64,000 bases of DNA from an uncultured Lachnospiraceae bacterium (GCA_947570615.1 CANOVJ010000005.1:1-64000); one strand, 5' to 3'. Shown: positions 1 through 8,759, numbered from the stretch's first letter. Notes: generated by a model not told the origin, from the sequence alone. Numbers and translations: made by a program.

Positions 1-457
1 TCCCTATCCTTTTTATGATTGTAACATTTTTGTAATTTCAAAAGTTTATCCTGTTTTTCCGCTGATTTTTCAATTCTGACTGACGGTTTCATAATTAATT
101 AAGGCGTATCCCTCTCATTCGGAATCCCCCTTGTCAGCCACACAAACCGGCATCTGCGCTTAAGCATTTGCGTATAATGCACTCTCTGCTTTTTCATATT
201 CCGCTTCCGTATATCCCAAAGATAATATCTGCTCTCTTTTTTGAAAAAATGGCCTCATGACGAATTTTGTTCACGAAACTGGTTTTTGACAGATCGAATA
301 ACCGCAACAAAGCCGGCCCGTATCCGGTAACACCAAACGTTCAAATATAATTAAAATTCTGACATTTCTCTTCCGATACAAACGCGGTTTTATATCATAC
401 CAGGATAAGACTTTGTTTTGACGGGCAGTCTTTACGGCTTTTGCCTCCCCTGTTCAG
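1..457. other. Intergenic edge region, no confident gene
   Basis: AT-richer than the rest of the window. The only coding-like trace is a 32-codon minus-strand frame at 160-258 (ATG at 258, stop at 160), whose translation is charged and helical-looking. It has no ribosome site and an in-frame stop just upstream, so it may be a gene remnant or chance. I see no RNA gene, repeat or promoter that I can defend. Confidence 0.5.
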
Positions 458-503
458 AAAAGTACGCAGGACAGATTGATTCCTGTCCTGCGGATACTTT
501 TTC
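458..503 (-). terminator. Rho-independent terminator downstream of the sigma-factor operon
   Basis: Perfect 10-bp stem CGCAGGACAG/CTGTCCTGCG (465-474 and 483-492) with an 8-nt loop, flanked by AAAAGTA on one side and TACTTTT on the other. It lies about 100 nt past the stop of the gene at 601-1818. A/T runs on both sides mean it could act in both directions. Confidence 0.75.
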
Positions 504-600
504 CATGAAACAATGTCTGTTTTATATCCGAAATACTCAGATAAGACTCTATGACCAGACCGCCCGGGTAAAGTGCGGGCTTTCCCTGATAAATTCCGCT

Positions 601-1818
601 CTACAGAATATAGGTATCTGCATTTACCACCTTACTGTTCAGAGCCTTTTTCAGCATTCCCATAAAGCCGCCTTCCTCGTCCGCGCCGTCCTTTTCCCCG
701 TCGCTGATCCTGGCCACATTGCCGCATACCAACTGGAGAGAGCTCTTCTGCTCCGGACTGCAAAAGGCCTGGGCACAGTTTCTGACATACAGTCTGTCCA
801 GGATCAGACCAGGCTCCACATCGCTCCTCACCTTCAAAACAGCGCAGTTCCCGATCTCCATACCGTCCGGAGAGGCTTCCAGAAGGGCCTTATCCACTGT
901 AACACTGGCGCCGTTTTCTATATACCTGCCCTTCACAAAAATCAGCTTCCCATAAACCGCATCCACCCTGGCAAAAGCCTCCTCCTGCCTTTTTAAAAGA
1001 CGCACATCACCGTTGACATAAAGTTTTTCCACTTTATCAAAGCAGTTCTCACTGTCAGCCTTCAAAGTGAGATTCCCGTCAATATACAGACGACTTCCGT
1101 TCTTTTTCACCAGTGCATCATTCAGCTCCACGTCTCCTTCCACAACTCCAAATCCCCCAGGCACCGCATTGATCTCCACGCTTTCATCAAACATCCCGAT
1201 TGACTGCGGAATCAGCTCCTCCCTCACGAGAAAGCGCTTCGTCACAAACCGCACATTTTTTGCCTGAAGAGCTTCCAGATCCACATCCGGATCCGTGAGC
1301 ACTACCTTTTCATCCACATAATATGCGCCGTCCTGCCTTGCACGCAAAGGAAAATACCTGTCGATCGTATACACCGGCTTCAATTCGATACAGCCGTCCG
1401 GAATACACTGCACACAGCCGTTGACTGTCATTTTACTCATGTACGGCCCCATGCTTTCAGGATATTTGGCGCTGCCATTGACACAGATTCTCAAAACCTT
1501 TTCCAGAACTTTCTCCGTGCCGGGGCGGACAGTAAGATCTCCGTTGACACAGATCACGGCCCGCTCTCCCAGAAGGGTATCTCCACTGATCTCATAGTCA
1601 CCGTTGACGCTGATCACAGATACCTCCCCCTCTGCCTCCAACGTCTCGTCTGCATTACATATCACGGGGAGATTATTCAGTATCCCTCTGCTGCGCTCAT
1701 CTACCAGAAGTAAATCCGTGTTCAGGACGATCTGCTCATAGCCTGACAACCCCTCCTCCTGTACTTTTCTCGCATCGCACACATCACAGTTCACAATAAA
1801 ATTTTTCTTCTCGAACAT
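601..1818 (-). CDS. Repeat-rich cytosolic protein paired with an ECF sigma factor
   Basis: A 405-aa protein of unknown function. It contains recurring short motifs of the form (I/L/V)-x-VNGD/G, for example ISVNGD, ICVNGD, ICVNGS, MTVNGC, LYIDGN and LYVNGD, spaced as in beta-solenoid or bactofilin-like proteins. A CxxC pair (NCDVC) lies near the N terminus. No signal peptide or membrane segment is visible, and the C terminus ends in NADTYIL. The start chosen is the ATG at 1818, preceded by GGATGAGGTG; longer frames overlap the sigma gene heavily. The gap to the sigma-factor stop is only 10 nt, so the two are cotranscribed. By position it could be a regulator or target of the sigma factor, but it does not resemble a zinc anti-sigma protein. 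Function is not known. Confidence 0.8.
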   Translation of the reverse strand: MFEKKNFIVNCDVCDARKVQEEGLSGYEQIVLNTDLLLVDERSRGILNNLPVICNADETLEAEGEVSVISVNGDYEISGDTLLGERAVICVNGDLTVRPGTEKVLEKVLRICVNGSAKYPESMGPYMSKMTVNGCVQCIPDGCIELKPVYTIDRYFPLRARQDGAYYVDEKVVLTDPDVDLEALQAKNVRFVTKRFLVREELIPQSIGMFDESVEINAVPGGFGVVEGDVELNDALVKKNGSRLYIDGNLTLKADSENCFDKVEKLYVNGDVRLLKRQEEAFARVDAVYGKLIFVKGRYIENGASVTVDKALLEASPDGMEIGNCAVLKVRSDVEPGLILDRLYVRNCAQAFCSPEQKSSLQLVCGNVARISDGEKDGADEEGGFMGMLKKALNSKVVNADTYIL

Positions 1819-1828
1819 AAAAAACACC

Positions 1829-2353
1829 TCATCCTTTCTCATTGTAATCGCCGGTTCTGGCCTTACCCCTTTCGGACTTCTTACTCGGACGATCATTTTC
1901 CTCAAGCATCTGCCGCAAATGTTTCCTGGCACTGGACAATTTGGATCTTACGGTTCCCGCAGGAAGTCCAAAAAGCTTTCCCAACTCTGCGGAATTGTAG
2001 CCTTCCAGGTAGCGCAGGACAAAAAGGGTCTTCTCATCCTCGGCAAGAAGGGACAGAAGAAGCGCATCGTCGATCCGGGCATACTGTGTCTCGTCCTGCC
2101 CTTCCTCCGGCAGTTGATCCACGACGGTCTCAAAGGCTTCCCTGCGTTTCCTGTCAATATACAGATTTTTTATGGTTCGGTACATCCAGGCTCTCCTGCG
2201 GCCCGGATTAAGCTCCTCCAGCAGTCCGGCATTTATCAGCGCGCGTAAAAATGCCTCCTGCACCAGATCCTCCGCAAGCGTCACTCTCCCCGTCATGGAT
2301 ACGCACCATTTTGTCAGCTCCTGACAGAGAGCCCCATACAACTCATCAATCAT
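1829..2353 (-). CDS. ECF-type RNA polymerase sigma factor (sigma-70 family)
   Basis: At 174 aa this has the usual ECF size. Region 2 is visible in the first third (AEDLVQEAFLRAL, then RRRAWMYRTIKNLYIDRKRR). Region 4 is a C-terminal helix-turn-helix (ALLLSLLAEDEKTLFVLRYLEG... ELGKLFGLPAGTVRSKLSSARKHLR; broken here to stay short). It directs core polymerase to a dedicated promoter set, probably including its own operon. It is first in a two-gene operon with the VNGD-repeat protein. A TATAAT-like hexamer lies upstream at 2402-2407 on the minus strand. No classical anti-sigma gene is next to it. Confidence 0.92.
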   Translation of the reverse strand: MIDELYGALCQELTKWCVSMTGRVTLAEDLVQEAFLRALINAGLLEELNPGRRRAWMYRTIKNLYIDRKRREAFETVVDQLPEEGQDETQYARIDDALLLSLLAEDEKTLFVLRYLEGYNSAELGKLFGLPAGTVRSKLSSARKHLRQMLEENDRPSKKSERGKARTGDYNEKG

Positions 2354-2401
2354 GACACGCCTGTACCTTTCTCTAAAATCTCTGTCCTTTGTGCCTTCCC
2401 A

Positions 2402-2407
2402 ATTATA
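2402..2407 (-). promoter_or_regulatory. Possible -10 hexamer of the ECF sigma operon
   Basis: TATAAT on the minus strand 49-54 nt upstream of the sigma-factor ATG. No convincing -35 sits at 16-18 nt, so the call is weak; the operon may instead use an ECF-type promoter that I cannot recognise. Confidence 0.3.
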
Positions 2408-2455
2408 TAACGTTTGAAAAGGGCAAAGTGTTGAAATTGTTGTGCTCCCCTGCGC

Positions 2456-2487
2456 AAAAAAATCCCCGTGCCGTTGCCGGCACAGGG
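2456..2487 (-). terminator. Terminator downstream of the sirtuin gene
   Basis: On the minus strand: stem GTGCCG/CGGCAC (2468-2483) with an outer CCC/GGG pairing, followed by GGGGA and a run of T (A-run at 2456-2462 on the plus strand). It lies about 45 nt past the sirtuin stop. Confidence 0.8.
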
Positions 2488-2531
2488 CGTATTATTGTAT
2501 CACGGTAAGAATATATATTTATGAACATATT

Positions 2532-3329
2532 TCATACCTCAATCTGATTCATCACTTTACCAATGCTGTCATGGAATACAAGGTCTGCCCTGCCTTCCAT
2601 TTTCGTTTTGCCTTTATTGATCATCACAAGATACTTTCCATGATACATATGCGCAAGCTGCGCCGCACTTCCCACCTCCAACGATGTCCCGCCAATCATC
2701 AGGCAGTCCGCATACCTGATGAGCGCAACGGCTTCCTCATATGCTTTTTGTGGCAGGAGCTCTCCATACAGGGTCACATCAGGACGTACCATCCCGCCAC
2801 ACTTCGGGCAGTGCGGTATATCCACTGCATTTTCAAAAATAAGCTCCGGCCCATATTCTGCACGGCAGCTTACACAATGGCAGCGGAGCGCACTTCCATG
2901 AATCTCCCATACCTTCCTGCTTCCTGCCTTCTGATGCAATCCATCGATGTTCTGGGTAACAATCCCGTCCAGCTTTCCTCTTTGCTCCATTTCCGCCAGT
3001 TTCTTATGCGCAGCATTCGGTTGTAAATTCCGGCAATCCAGATTTTTTCGGAAATAAGAGAAAAATATCCCCGGCCTTTTATCAAGGCAATCATAGCTGA
3101 GCAGATATTCCGGTTTATAATTCCGAAACTTACTGTCCTTCTTATTATATAGCCCATCCCTGCTCCGGAAATCCGGTATCCCGCTCTCTGTAGAGACACC
3201 TGCCCCGCCAAGAAAAACAATATGCTTCGATTTTTCTATAATCTCGTTCAGCGCATCTGTTTTCTGTCCGCCATCCAACCCACGGAAAAATTTTTCCTTT
3301 TCCCTCTGAGATAAAAACTCCGGCAGCAT
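2532..3329 (-). CDS. cobB: NAD-dependent protein deacylase, sirtuin (SIR2/CobB family)
   Basis: A 265-aa protein that removes acyl groups from lysine using NAD+, giving nicotinamide and O-acyl-ADP-ribose. Visible hallmarks are the NAD-binding GAGVSTESGIPDFRS loop near residue 43, TQNIDGLH, the catalytic His in WEIHGS, two zinc CxxC pairs (CVSC and CPKCGG), GGTSLEVGSA, and MINKG near the end. Length and domain order match bacterial class II/III-type sirtuins. The ATG at 3329 has only a weak upstream ribosome site. It stands alone between the sigma operon and fumarase, with its own terminator. Substrates cannot be read from sequence. Confidence 0.95.
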   Translation of the reverse strand: MLPEFLSQREKEKFFRGLDGGQKTDALNEIIEKSKHIVFLGGAGVSTESGIPDFRSRDGLYNKKDSKFRNYKPEYLLSYDCLDKRPGIFFSYFRKNLDCRNLQPNAAHKKLAEMEQRGKLDGIVTQNIDGLHQKAGSRKVWEIHGSALRCHCVSCRAEYGPELIFENAVDIPHCPKCGGMVRPDVTLYGELLPQKAYEEAVALIRYADCLMIGGTSLEVGSAAQLAHMYHGKYLVMINKGKTKMEGRADLVFHDSIGKVMNQIEV

Positions 3330-3385
3330 CGTATCAAATCACCCCGTCCATCGGCTCCTATACAGTCTCTTTAACTTAACTGTGT

Positions 3386-3940
3386 TTACTCTTCCTCCCG
3401 GTACTGTGAAACCGCCGTCTCATAGAGATTATTCCCCTGTGAATCGATAACCACAATAACCGGAAAGTCCCTGACCTTAAGCTTGCGGATCGCTTCCGTT
3501 CCCAGATCGTCATACGCGATTATCTCTGAGCTTTCGATGGATTTCGAGAGCAGCGCCCCCGCTCCTCCCACAGCGGCAAAATAAACAGCCCCATTGCGCA
3601 CAATCGCCTCTACGACCGCCTCCGATCTCTTTCCTTTTCCGATCATTCCCTTAATTCCCAGATCCAGAAGCGCAGGCGTATACTTATCCATCCTGCTGGC
3701 GGTGGTTGGGCCGGCCGAGCCGACAGGGCGTCCTTCCCGGGCCGGAGAAGGCCCCATATAATAAATAACATTGCCTTTCATCTCAAAGGGAAGCTTCTCT
3801 CCTTTGTTGAGAGCCTCATACATTCTCTTATGGGCAGCATCCCTCGCGGTGTAGATCGTCCCCGTCAGATATACATAATCGCCACTGCGCAGCTCCCCCG
3901 CTGTCCTGTCGTCAAACGGTACCGTAATATGCCTGTCCAA
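3386..3940 (-). CDS. fumB: Fumarate hydratase class I, beta (C-terminal) subunit
   Basis: A 184-aa beta subunit of the oxygen-sensitive two-subunit fumarase that interconverts fumarate and malate; L-tartrate dehydratase is the main alternative family member. It contains GDYVYLTGTIYTARDAAHKRM and the GPTTASRMD substrate-binding segment. I place the start at the TTG at 3940: GGAGG lies exactly 6 nt upstream, and the protein then begins LDRHITVPF, the usual N terminus of this family. The upstream ATG at 4003 would add 21 unconserved residues and has no such site. It follows the alpha subunit by about 95 nt. The symbol follows one convention; fumB/fumC-terminal naming varies. Confidence 0.9.
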   Translation of the reverse strand: MDRHITVPFDDRTAGELRSGDYVYLTGTIYTARDAAHKRMYEALNKGEKLPFEMKGNVIYYMGPSPAREGRPVGSAGPTTASRMDKYTPALLDLGIKGMIGKGKRSEAVVEAIVRNGAVYFAAVGGAGALLSKSIESSEIIAYDDLGTEAIRKLKVRDFPVIVVIDSQGNNLYETAVSQYREEE

Positions 3941-4035
3941 TGTAATCCTCCTGCTTTTGTCTGCATTCTCCGCCCGGAGCAGACTCCTTCCTGTTTTCAT
4001 CACCCTGTCATGAGAGGCCAGGCGCCGCCTGAATC

Positions 4036-4878
4036 TTAAAGCGCCCGCACACAGTGTCTGTTCACATGACAGCAGATATTGACCGCCACCGGAAGTCCCG
4101 CAATGTGGGTCGGAAAGGTATTAATGTTGACGGCCAGCGCAGTGTTGGTTCCTCCAAGCCCTCCGGGCCCGATTCCGGAACGGTTGATCTTCTCCAGAAG
4201 CTCTTTCTCCAGCTCCTGTACCCAGGAAACCTCCGACCGCTGATCCGCCGGTCTTGTCAGCGCCATTTTGGCCAGAAGCGCACATTTCTCAAAGGTTCCT
4301 CCAATCCCCACGCCCACCACCATGGGCGGACAGGCATTGGGCCCGGCCTCCTTCACCGCGGCAAGAACAGCGTCCCTGACCCCTTCTATCCCGTCCGCCG
4401 GTTTGAGCATAAAGATCCGGCTCATATTTTCACTGCCGAACCCCTTGGGCGCAACCGTGATTTTGAGCTGATCCCCGGGCACTATGTCATAATGAATTAC
4501 CGCGGGCGTATTATCCCTGGTATTCTCCCGGACAATGGGATCTCCCACCACCGACTTTCGCAGATATCCTTCCCGATAGCCCTGCCTGACGCCTTCATTT
4601 ACAGCCGCCGTGAGGGAACCGCCCTCGATATGAAGCTCCTGTCCCACTTCCATGAATATTACCGCCATCCCCGTATCCTGGCATATGGGGATATTCTCCC
4701 GGGCCGCAATCCGAAGATTATCCTCAAGCTGGCCCAGCACCTGTCTGCCGACCGGCGAGCGCTCCGCCTCCCTGGCCCTGCACAGTGCCCATTCCATATC
4801 CTGCGTCAGACAATGATTGGCCTCAATACACATTTCTTTTATGGCTGCTGTAACATCATCCACTCTGATTGTTCTCAT
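4036..4878 (-). CDS. fumA: Fumarate hydratase class I, alpha (N-terminal) subunit
   Basis: A subunit of about 280 aa carrying the [4Fe-4S] cluster of class I fumarase. Visible family marks are ENIPICQDTGMAV with the first cluster cysteine, the GSENMSR segment, NACPPMVVGVGIGG with the second cysteine, and RSGIGPGGLGG. I prefer the ATG at 4878 because MRTIRVDDV lines up with the family N terminus, but an ATG at 4887 is also close to the GGAGG site (3 nt spacing), so the start is unsettled. It is first in the alpha-beta pair. With the following HIT and flavodoxin genes on the same strand, it may belong to a longer transcript. Confidence 0.93.
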   Translation of the reverse strand: MRTIRVDDVTAAIKEMCIEANHCLTQDMEWALCRAREAERSPVGRQVLGQLEDNLRIAARENIPICQDTGMAVIFMEVGQELHIEGGSLTAAVNEGVRQGYREGYLRKSVVGDPIVRENTRDNTPAVIHYDIVPGDQLKITVAPKGFGSENMSRIFMLKPADGIEGVRDAVLAAVKEAGPNACPPMVVGVGIGGTFEKCALLAKMALTRPADQRSEVSWVQELEKELLEKINRSGIGPGGLGGTNTALAVNINTFPTHIAGLPVAVNICCHVNRHCVRAL

Positions 4879-4902
4879 ACCCGGCATTCTCCTCCCGCAG
4901 GC

Positions 4903-5313
4903 CTACTCCGCAATAATCCTCCTGATCTGCTCAAGCTCTTCCCTGTCAGGTTCTCCCGCAATATACTTCAGGATTTCCCCGTCGTTATGGTACCGGGGAA
5001 TCAGATGCATATGAAAGTGAAAAACCGTCTGCCCGGCAACCTCTCCGTTATTCTGCACAATGTTAAAGCCGTCGCAGCCCAGCTTCTGCGTCATGGTCGT
5101 CATCATTCTCCTGGCCAGCCGCATGGCATCGGCCGCCATGTCCTCGGGAAGCTCATAAAGATTCGCGTAATGCCGCCTGGGGATGATCAGCGCATGCCCC
5201 TTTGCAGCGGGGGCCACATCCAGAATCACCTTAAACTGCTCATCCTCAAAGATCGTAAACGACGGGATTTCCCCCGAAATAATTTTACAGAAAATACAAT
5301 TGTCCTGTTTCAT
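4903..5313 (-). CDS. HIT (histidine triad) family nucleotide-binding hydrolase
   Basis: A 136-aa HINT-like protein expected to hydrolyse or transfer nucleotidyl groups, such as AMP-lysine or AMP-phosphoramidate. It has the N-terminal CIFCKIISGEIPS motif with a CxxC pair, the HALIIPRRHY strand, and the catalytic triad HFHMHLIPR near residues 98-105. The ATG at 5313 sits 8 nt after GGAGG; an ATG 6 nt earlier abuts the site. It is 25 nt ahead of the fumarase alpha gene. Confidence 0.92.
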   Translation of the reverse strand: MKQDNCIFCKIISGEIPSFTIFEDEQFKVILDVAPAAKGHALIIPRRHYANLYELPEDMAADAMRLARRMMTTMTQKLGCDGFNIVQNNGEVAGQTVFHFHMHLIPRYHNDGEILKYIAGEPDREELEQIRRIIAE

Positions 5314-5352
5314 ATTCATCCCCTCCTGTCCGCCTGGCTTTGTATCCTTTAT

Positions 5353-6357
5353 TCACGCTTTTCCCATAAAGGAAAAGATCTGATCCAGCGTGCGCAGTAT
5401 TCTGAAATCACCCTTCATCTTCATTGCGCCTCCCATAAACGCTCTCTGGAAGGTCATTCTGGCAAAAAGAATATCATCCATGGTTTCTTTGCTCATCTGT
5501 AATTCCACGTCCGGATTTTCCACACTTCCATAATAATAGTTGTTCTCCGGTCCGTCCACTTCTATGATAAAGGGCTTTCTTTTCCCCTCCACCTGAATTT
5601 TGTAGAGCGCCTTAAAGCCCGGCTGGGGAATGAAATGCTCCCGGAACTCCCGGATATATTCCTCCTCGCTCTCCTCCTGATCGCCGTCTCCCATCAGATC
5701 CCGGAACAGACTGGTCAGCTCCTGGATATCCTCCTTCTGACGCTTCACATAGCTGTCGTCGGAGGCATACTGGGACAGCTGCTCGGATTCCTGCGGTGTC
5801 AGGTCAATGTTTTTCGTGATGGAGACCTTCTGCTTTACCGCCTGGTTGCTGGCCGGAAGGCATGCCATTTTCTGATTGATCGTGCGGTACATATTCTCCG
5901 CCTTTTTTTCGATAATTTTTATATACTCCTCATTATCGTCAAATACAGACGGATCCTCAATATAGCCGCAGATTCCACTGCACGGAAGTCCGCCCAGTAT
6001 CTCCCATGCCCCGGTGAGAGTCAGCTTTCCTTCCCGTTCTCCGTAGGTGGTGGACATGACAATGGGACACATATAAGTTCCGGCTATCTTTTCCTTATCG
6101 CCATAGAGCCAGCAGGCGTCAAGAAACTGATGCATATACCCGCCAATCCCATACCACTCCACCGTAGACGCGAGTATAATGCCGTCCGCATTTTTTATCG
6201 TCTGTGGAAGCGTGGTGATCCTGTTCTTCAGCTCATACAGGTTAAATCGCTCAACGGTAACATGGAGTTCCTCCAGAACCATCTGCATCCTGTTAATCAC
6301 ATATAGGGTAGGATCGTCCATCAGGCCTCTGCCGCCATAGTAAATGTTGATTTTCAT
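5353..6357 (-). CDS. Flavodoxin-fold NAD(P)H-dependent oxidoreductase fused to an SCP-2 domain
   Basis: A 334-aa protein. Residues 1-165 look like an FMN-reductase/flavodoxin fold (MKINIYYGG start, ADGIILASTVEWYGIGGYM phosphate and FMN region, LTLTGAWEILGGLPCSG). Residues about 225-334 look like an SCP-2 sterol-carrier lipid-binding domain (ALYKIQVEG... NNYYYGSVENPDVEL... GAMKMKGDF). The middle (175-225) is acidic linker. The likely role is flavin-dependent reduction with a bound hydrophobic ligand; the substrate is unknown. The ribosome site is AAAGGCGG. It is upstream of the HIT gene on the same strand, with a 39-nt gap. Confidence 0.8.
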   Translation of the reverse strand: MKINIYYGGRGLMDDPTLYVINRMQMVLEELHVTVERFNLYELKNRITTLPQTIKNADGIILASTVEWYGIGGYMHQFLDACWLYGDKEKIAGTYMCPIVMSTTYGEREGKLTLTGAWEILGGLPCSGICGYIEDPSVFDDNEEYIKIIEKKAENMYRTINQKMACLPASNQAVKQKVSITKNIDLTPQESEQLSQYASDDSYVKRQKEDIQELTSLFRDLMGDGDQEESEEEYIREFREHFIPQPGFKALYKIQVEGKRKPFIIEVDGPENNYYYGSVENPDVELQMSKETMDDILFARMTFQRAFMGGAMKMKGDFRILRTLDQIFSFMGKA

Positions 6358-6411
6358 ACCGACCGCCTTTCACTAAATCGCCGTATCGTATTTAGTATAA
6401 AGCGGATTGTC

Positions 6412-7821
6412 CTATCTGTAAATAAATTTTAATTTCCCCAGACGAATTTCATCGCCCGGTTCGATCCTTTCCGAGGCATTGGGCAAAAGACGCATTCCGT
6501 TTCGGAAGGTTCCGTTCGTGGAATTCAGATCCGTAATATAGACGTTGTTTTCGGTTCTGGAAAATTTCGCATGCATCCGGCTGACACTTTTTTCATCGAT
6601 CACCATGTCCACTGCACCGGCAAGCTTTCCCACCGTAAGCGGAAGCCTGCCCAGATCAATGTGGCATTTATTCTTTCCGTCCATACTGTAAAGCTTGTTT
6701 TCGCAGTTTTCCATCCAGGGTATGTAAACCGTGTTCCCGGCCTCCGCTGCAGCGGGCGCCGGCATGCTCTCATATGTGGGCGCAAAGCGGCTCTCCTCTC
6801 CCCGGTCCTCCTGTGTCCTCCGCTCATATGTTTTTTTCAAAAAGCAGGAATAAACCAGCCAGAGTACGGATCCTGCCATAACCGCCGCGATTACAAAAAG
6901 CCCGGCCATGAGAAATGTCTCCTCCTGGTAAGAAAGGCTGTATGCGCTCCTGAGCCAGAGCAGAACGCAGATTCCCGCCGCTCCTGCCGCCCACAGAGGA
7001 GACAGACGCAGGATACGTTTCCTGGTTACCCCATCCCTCTCTCCTTCATTTCCGGCGCCTTCCCCTGCGCCGGAGACTTTTTCCTCCGAAGGTTTTTCCA
7101 AAGAACAGCTCTGATCCGAAAATTCCCCGTACCCGTATCCTCTGTTTCCCCTCCGGTTTTCCTCCCGTATCCTTCCTTCGTCCGTACTGTCCGCCTCCTG
7201 ACAGGCGGTATCATGAAAACCGTTCCCCGGAGAGGGCGCTTTCCCGAATCCCGTCTCCTGCGGCCTCCTCCACCCGCCTCTGCCCCAATCATCCTGAAAC
7301 CATCTGAGCACCTCATCCATGGCAAACTGCTCCCGCCCTGCCAGATCCGCTATTTTATATACGGTTTCCACTGCCTCCATGTCCTCGTTATCCACCTTCG
7401 CAAGAAGGAACTCTACAAGCCCCGCAAAGCTTCCCTCTTCCGGGTCAGGGTAATATAAGAAGGAATACTCTCCCGTCTCAATATCCTGAAAAATATATTC
7501 AGGCTGTAAAACCAGGCAGTTTCCGTCCAGCAGAAATTTCTGCAGCAGGTCATTCACCATCTTAAGCTGCAAAAAGAACGTCCGAAGCTGCTCCATCCCG
7601 ATACTCTTTCCGTCACAGATGCTGAGCAGGCTCTGCCGCGAGGTAATCTCACAGTAGAGAAGGATTTCTCCGTTTATATGTCTTTCCTGACTCTCCAGCA
7701 GCCCTCTGATTTTGTTTTCCGTCACCATCTTTCGCTGGTAAACATTTTCTGACAAACATCCGTTATCCTTAAGAATCAGATAATTGTGCCGGTAATCCTT
7801 ATAATATTTTACATCAAGCAT
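6412..7821 (-). CDS. DUF6382/FHA domain protein, last gene of the Tad pilus operon
   Basis: A 469-aa protein. The N-terminal ~180 residues resemble the DUF6382 domain (YYKDYRHNYLILKD, FLLDGNCLVLQPEYIF). A charged low-complexity stretch follows, then two membrane segments around residues 270-330 (GVTRKR... LWAAGAAGICVLLWL and FLMAGLFVIAAVMAGSVLWL). A C-terminal FHA domain (about 390-469: SVSRMHAKFSR, DLNSTNGTFRNG) should bind phosphothreonine peptides. It overlaps the upstream TadE-like gene by 8 nt, so translation is probably coupled. The FHA domain suggests phospho-dependent control or assembly of the pilus machine, but no Ser/Thr kinase is in this window. Confidence 0.85.
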   Translation of the reverse strand: MLDVKYYKDYRHNYLILKDNGCLSENVYQRKMVTENKIRGLLESQERHINGEILLYCEITSRQSLLSICDGKSIGMEQLRTFFLQLKMVNDLLQKFLLDGNCLVLQPEYIFQDIETGEYSFLYYPDPEEGSFAGLVEFLLAKVDNEDMEAVETVYKIADLAGREQFAMDEVLRWFQDDWGRGGWRRPQETGFGKAPSPGNGFHDTACQEADSTDEGRIREENRRGNRGYGYGEFSDQSCSLEKPSEEKVSGAGEGAGNEGERDGVTRKRILRLSPLWAAGAAGICVLLWLRSAYSLSYQEETFLMAGLFVIAAVMAGSVLWLVYSCFLKKTYERRTQEDRGEESRFAPTYESMPAPAAAEAGNTVYIPWMENCENKLYSMDGKNKCHIDLGRLPLTVGKLAGAVDMVIDEKSVSRMHAKFSRTENNVYITDLNSTNGTFRNGMRLLPNASERIEPGDEIRLGKLKFIYR

Positions 7822-8272
7822 TCCGCCCTCCCCTTCCTTTCCTGATCATCTCCACAGGATTTAATTTCCACACCCTTTTCTCCACAGCCCCGTCCAGTCC
7901 CTTCTGCCCTGTCGCAACCAGCACGCTTTCCCCCAACTCCCTGTATTCTCCTGTCTGCGTCGGAAAAAAGGGATAAAATCTCCTTTTATAATGCAGCCTC
8001 TCCATCACATAACCCTCCGCATCCCACCTGTCCATTCCCTTCCCCGCAGCCGGATTTGTCGCTGGGATCTCCCCGTAAAGCACTTCCCCATAATCCTCAG
8101 CACCCCAAGTGAATCCCGCGCCCCGCATACCCAGCAGAAAATTATCCTGCGAGATGGCACACCGGCAGTACAGAAACAGCGCGGCAAGAATGATCAGCAG
8201 ATACAAAAATAAAACCAGCGGCATAATCAGCGACGCCTCCACCGTAAAATACCCCTTCCATTTCCTACGCAT
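7814..8272 (-). CDS. TadE-like pilus assembly protein
   Basis: A 152-aa protein with the classic TadE start: a short basic tail, FTVEASLIMPLVLFLYLLI (prepilin-like E followed by a membrane helix at about 10-35), then a small extracellular domain. These pseudopilins are cut by the TadV peptidase at the membrane and act in Flp pilus assembly. It overlaps both neighbours by 8 nt (stop of the peptidase gene upstream, start of the FHA gene downstream), a sign of translational coupling. Confidence 0.82.
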   Translation of the reverse strand: MRRKWKGYFTVEASLIMPLVLFLYLLIILAALFLYCRCAISQDNFLLGMRGAGFTWGAEDYGEVLYGEIPATNPAAGKGMDRWDAEGYVMERLHYKRRFYPFFPTQTGEYRELGESVLVATGQKGLDGAVEKRVWKLNPVEMIRKGRGGRNA

Positions 8273-8675
8273 AAAATAACATCACCTCCATCCCCAACAA
8301 CAGAAACGGCACGAAGGGAATCAGCTCCCTCCTGTTCCGGAGCAGGCAGATCCCCCCAAAGGTTCCCGCCAGCATAATTCCGGTCCCGGCCGCACAGGCG
8401 GCAAACCATCCCCCTGTCCACAGGCCCAGCACCAGAACCGTCATCCCATCTCCATATCCGATACCCTCTCCCGTAAGCCATGCCAGAAGCAGCAATACCG
8501 CGCCGGGAAATATCCTTCCGGGCAGCTCTCCCAGGGTAAACTCCCCGGAAAAAACCAGATACAGCAAAGCCGACGCACCGGATAAAACCAGCCTGCTTAC
8601 AGACAATTCCTTTTTCCGGATATCCTCCGCCGCCAGCACGGCCAGCGTAAGAAGGCCTCCGCAATATGAAACCAT
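8265..8675 (-). CDS. tadV: A24-family prepilin peptidase (TadV/CpaA-like)
   Basis: A 136-aa integral membrane aspartic protease that processes Flp prepilins. The two catalytic aspartates are visible: D18 in AAEDIRKKE and the GxGD motif in GEGIGYGDGM near residue 73. Four to five hydrophobic helices cover most of the chain, and the methylase half of the larger PilD enzymes is absent, as usual for TadV. The start at 8675 has GGAGG with 6-nt spacing. It lies between two TadE-like genes. Confidence 0.88.
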   Translation of the reverse strand: MVSYCGGLLTLAVLAAEDIRKKELSVSRLVLSGASALLYLVFSGEFTLGELPGRIFPGAVLLLLAWLTGEGIGYGDGMTVLVLGLWTGGWFAACAAGTGIMLAGTFGGICLLRNRRELIPFVPFLLLGMEVMLFYA

Positions 8676-8759
8676 TTCATCCCTCCGTCTCCAGGCCTGC
8701 CTCCCCTGGTCCGCCCGGGGCGCGATCGCCTGCTTTTTCCTGAAATATTCTCCCCCTGT

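Noticed and set aside
160-258. 32-codon minus-strand frame with helical composition
   Set aside because: No ribosome site; too short to tell from chance. Kept only as a remark.
418-996. 192-codon plus-strand frame
   Set aside because: Runs through the terminator hairpin and antisense to the repeat-rich gene; composition not protein-like.
4054-5502. 482-codon plus-strand frame
   Set aside because: Antisense to fumarase alpha and HIT genes, which carry clear family motifs; no domain or ribosome site.
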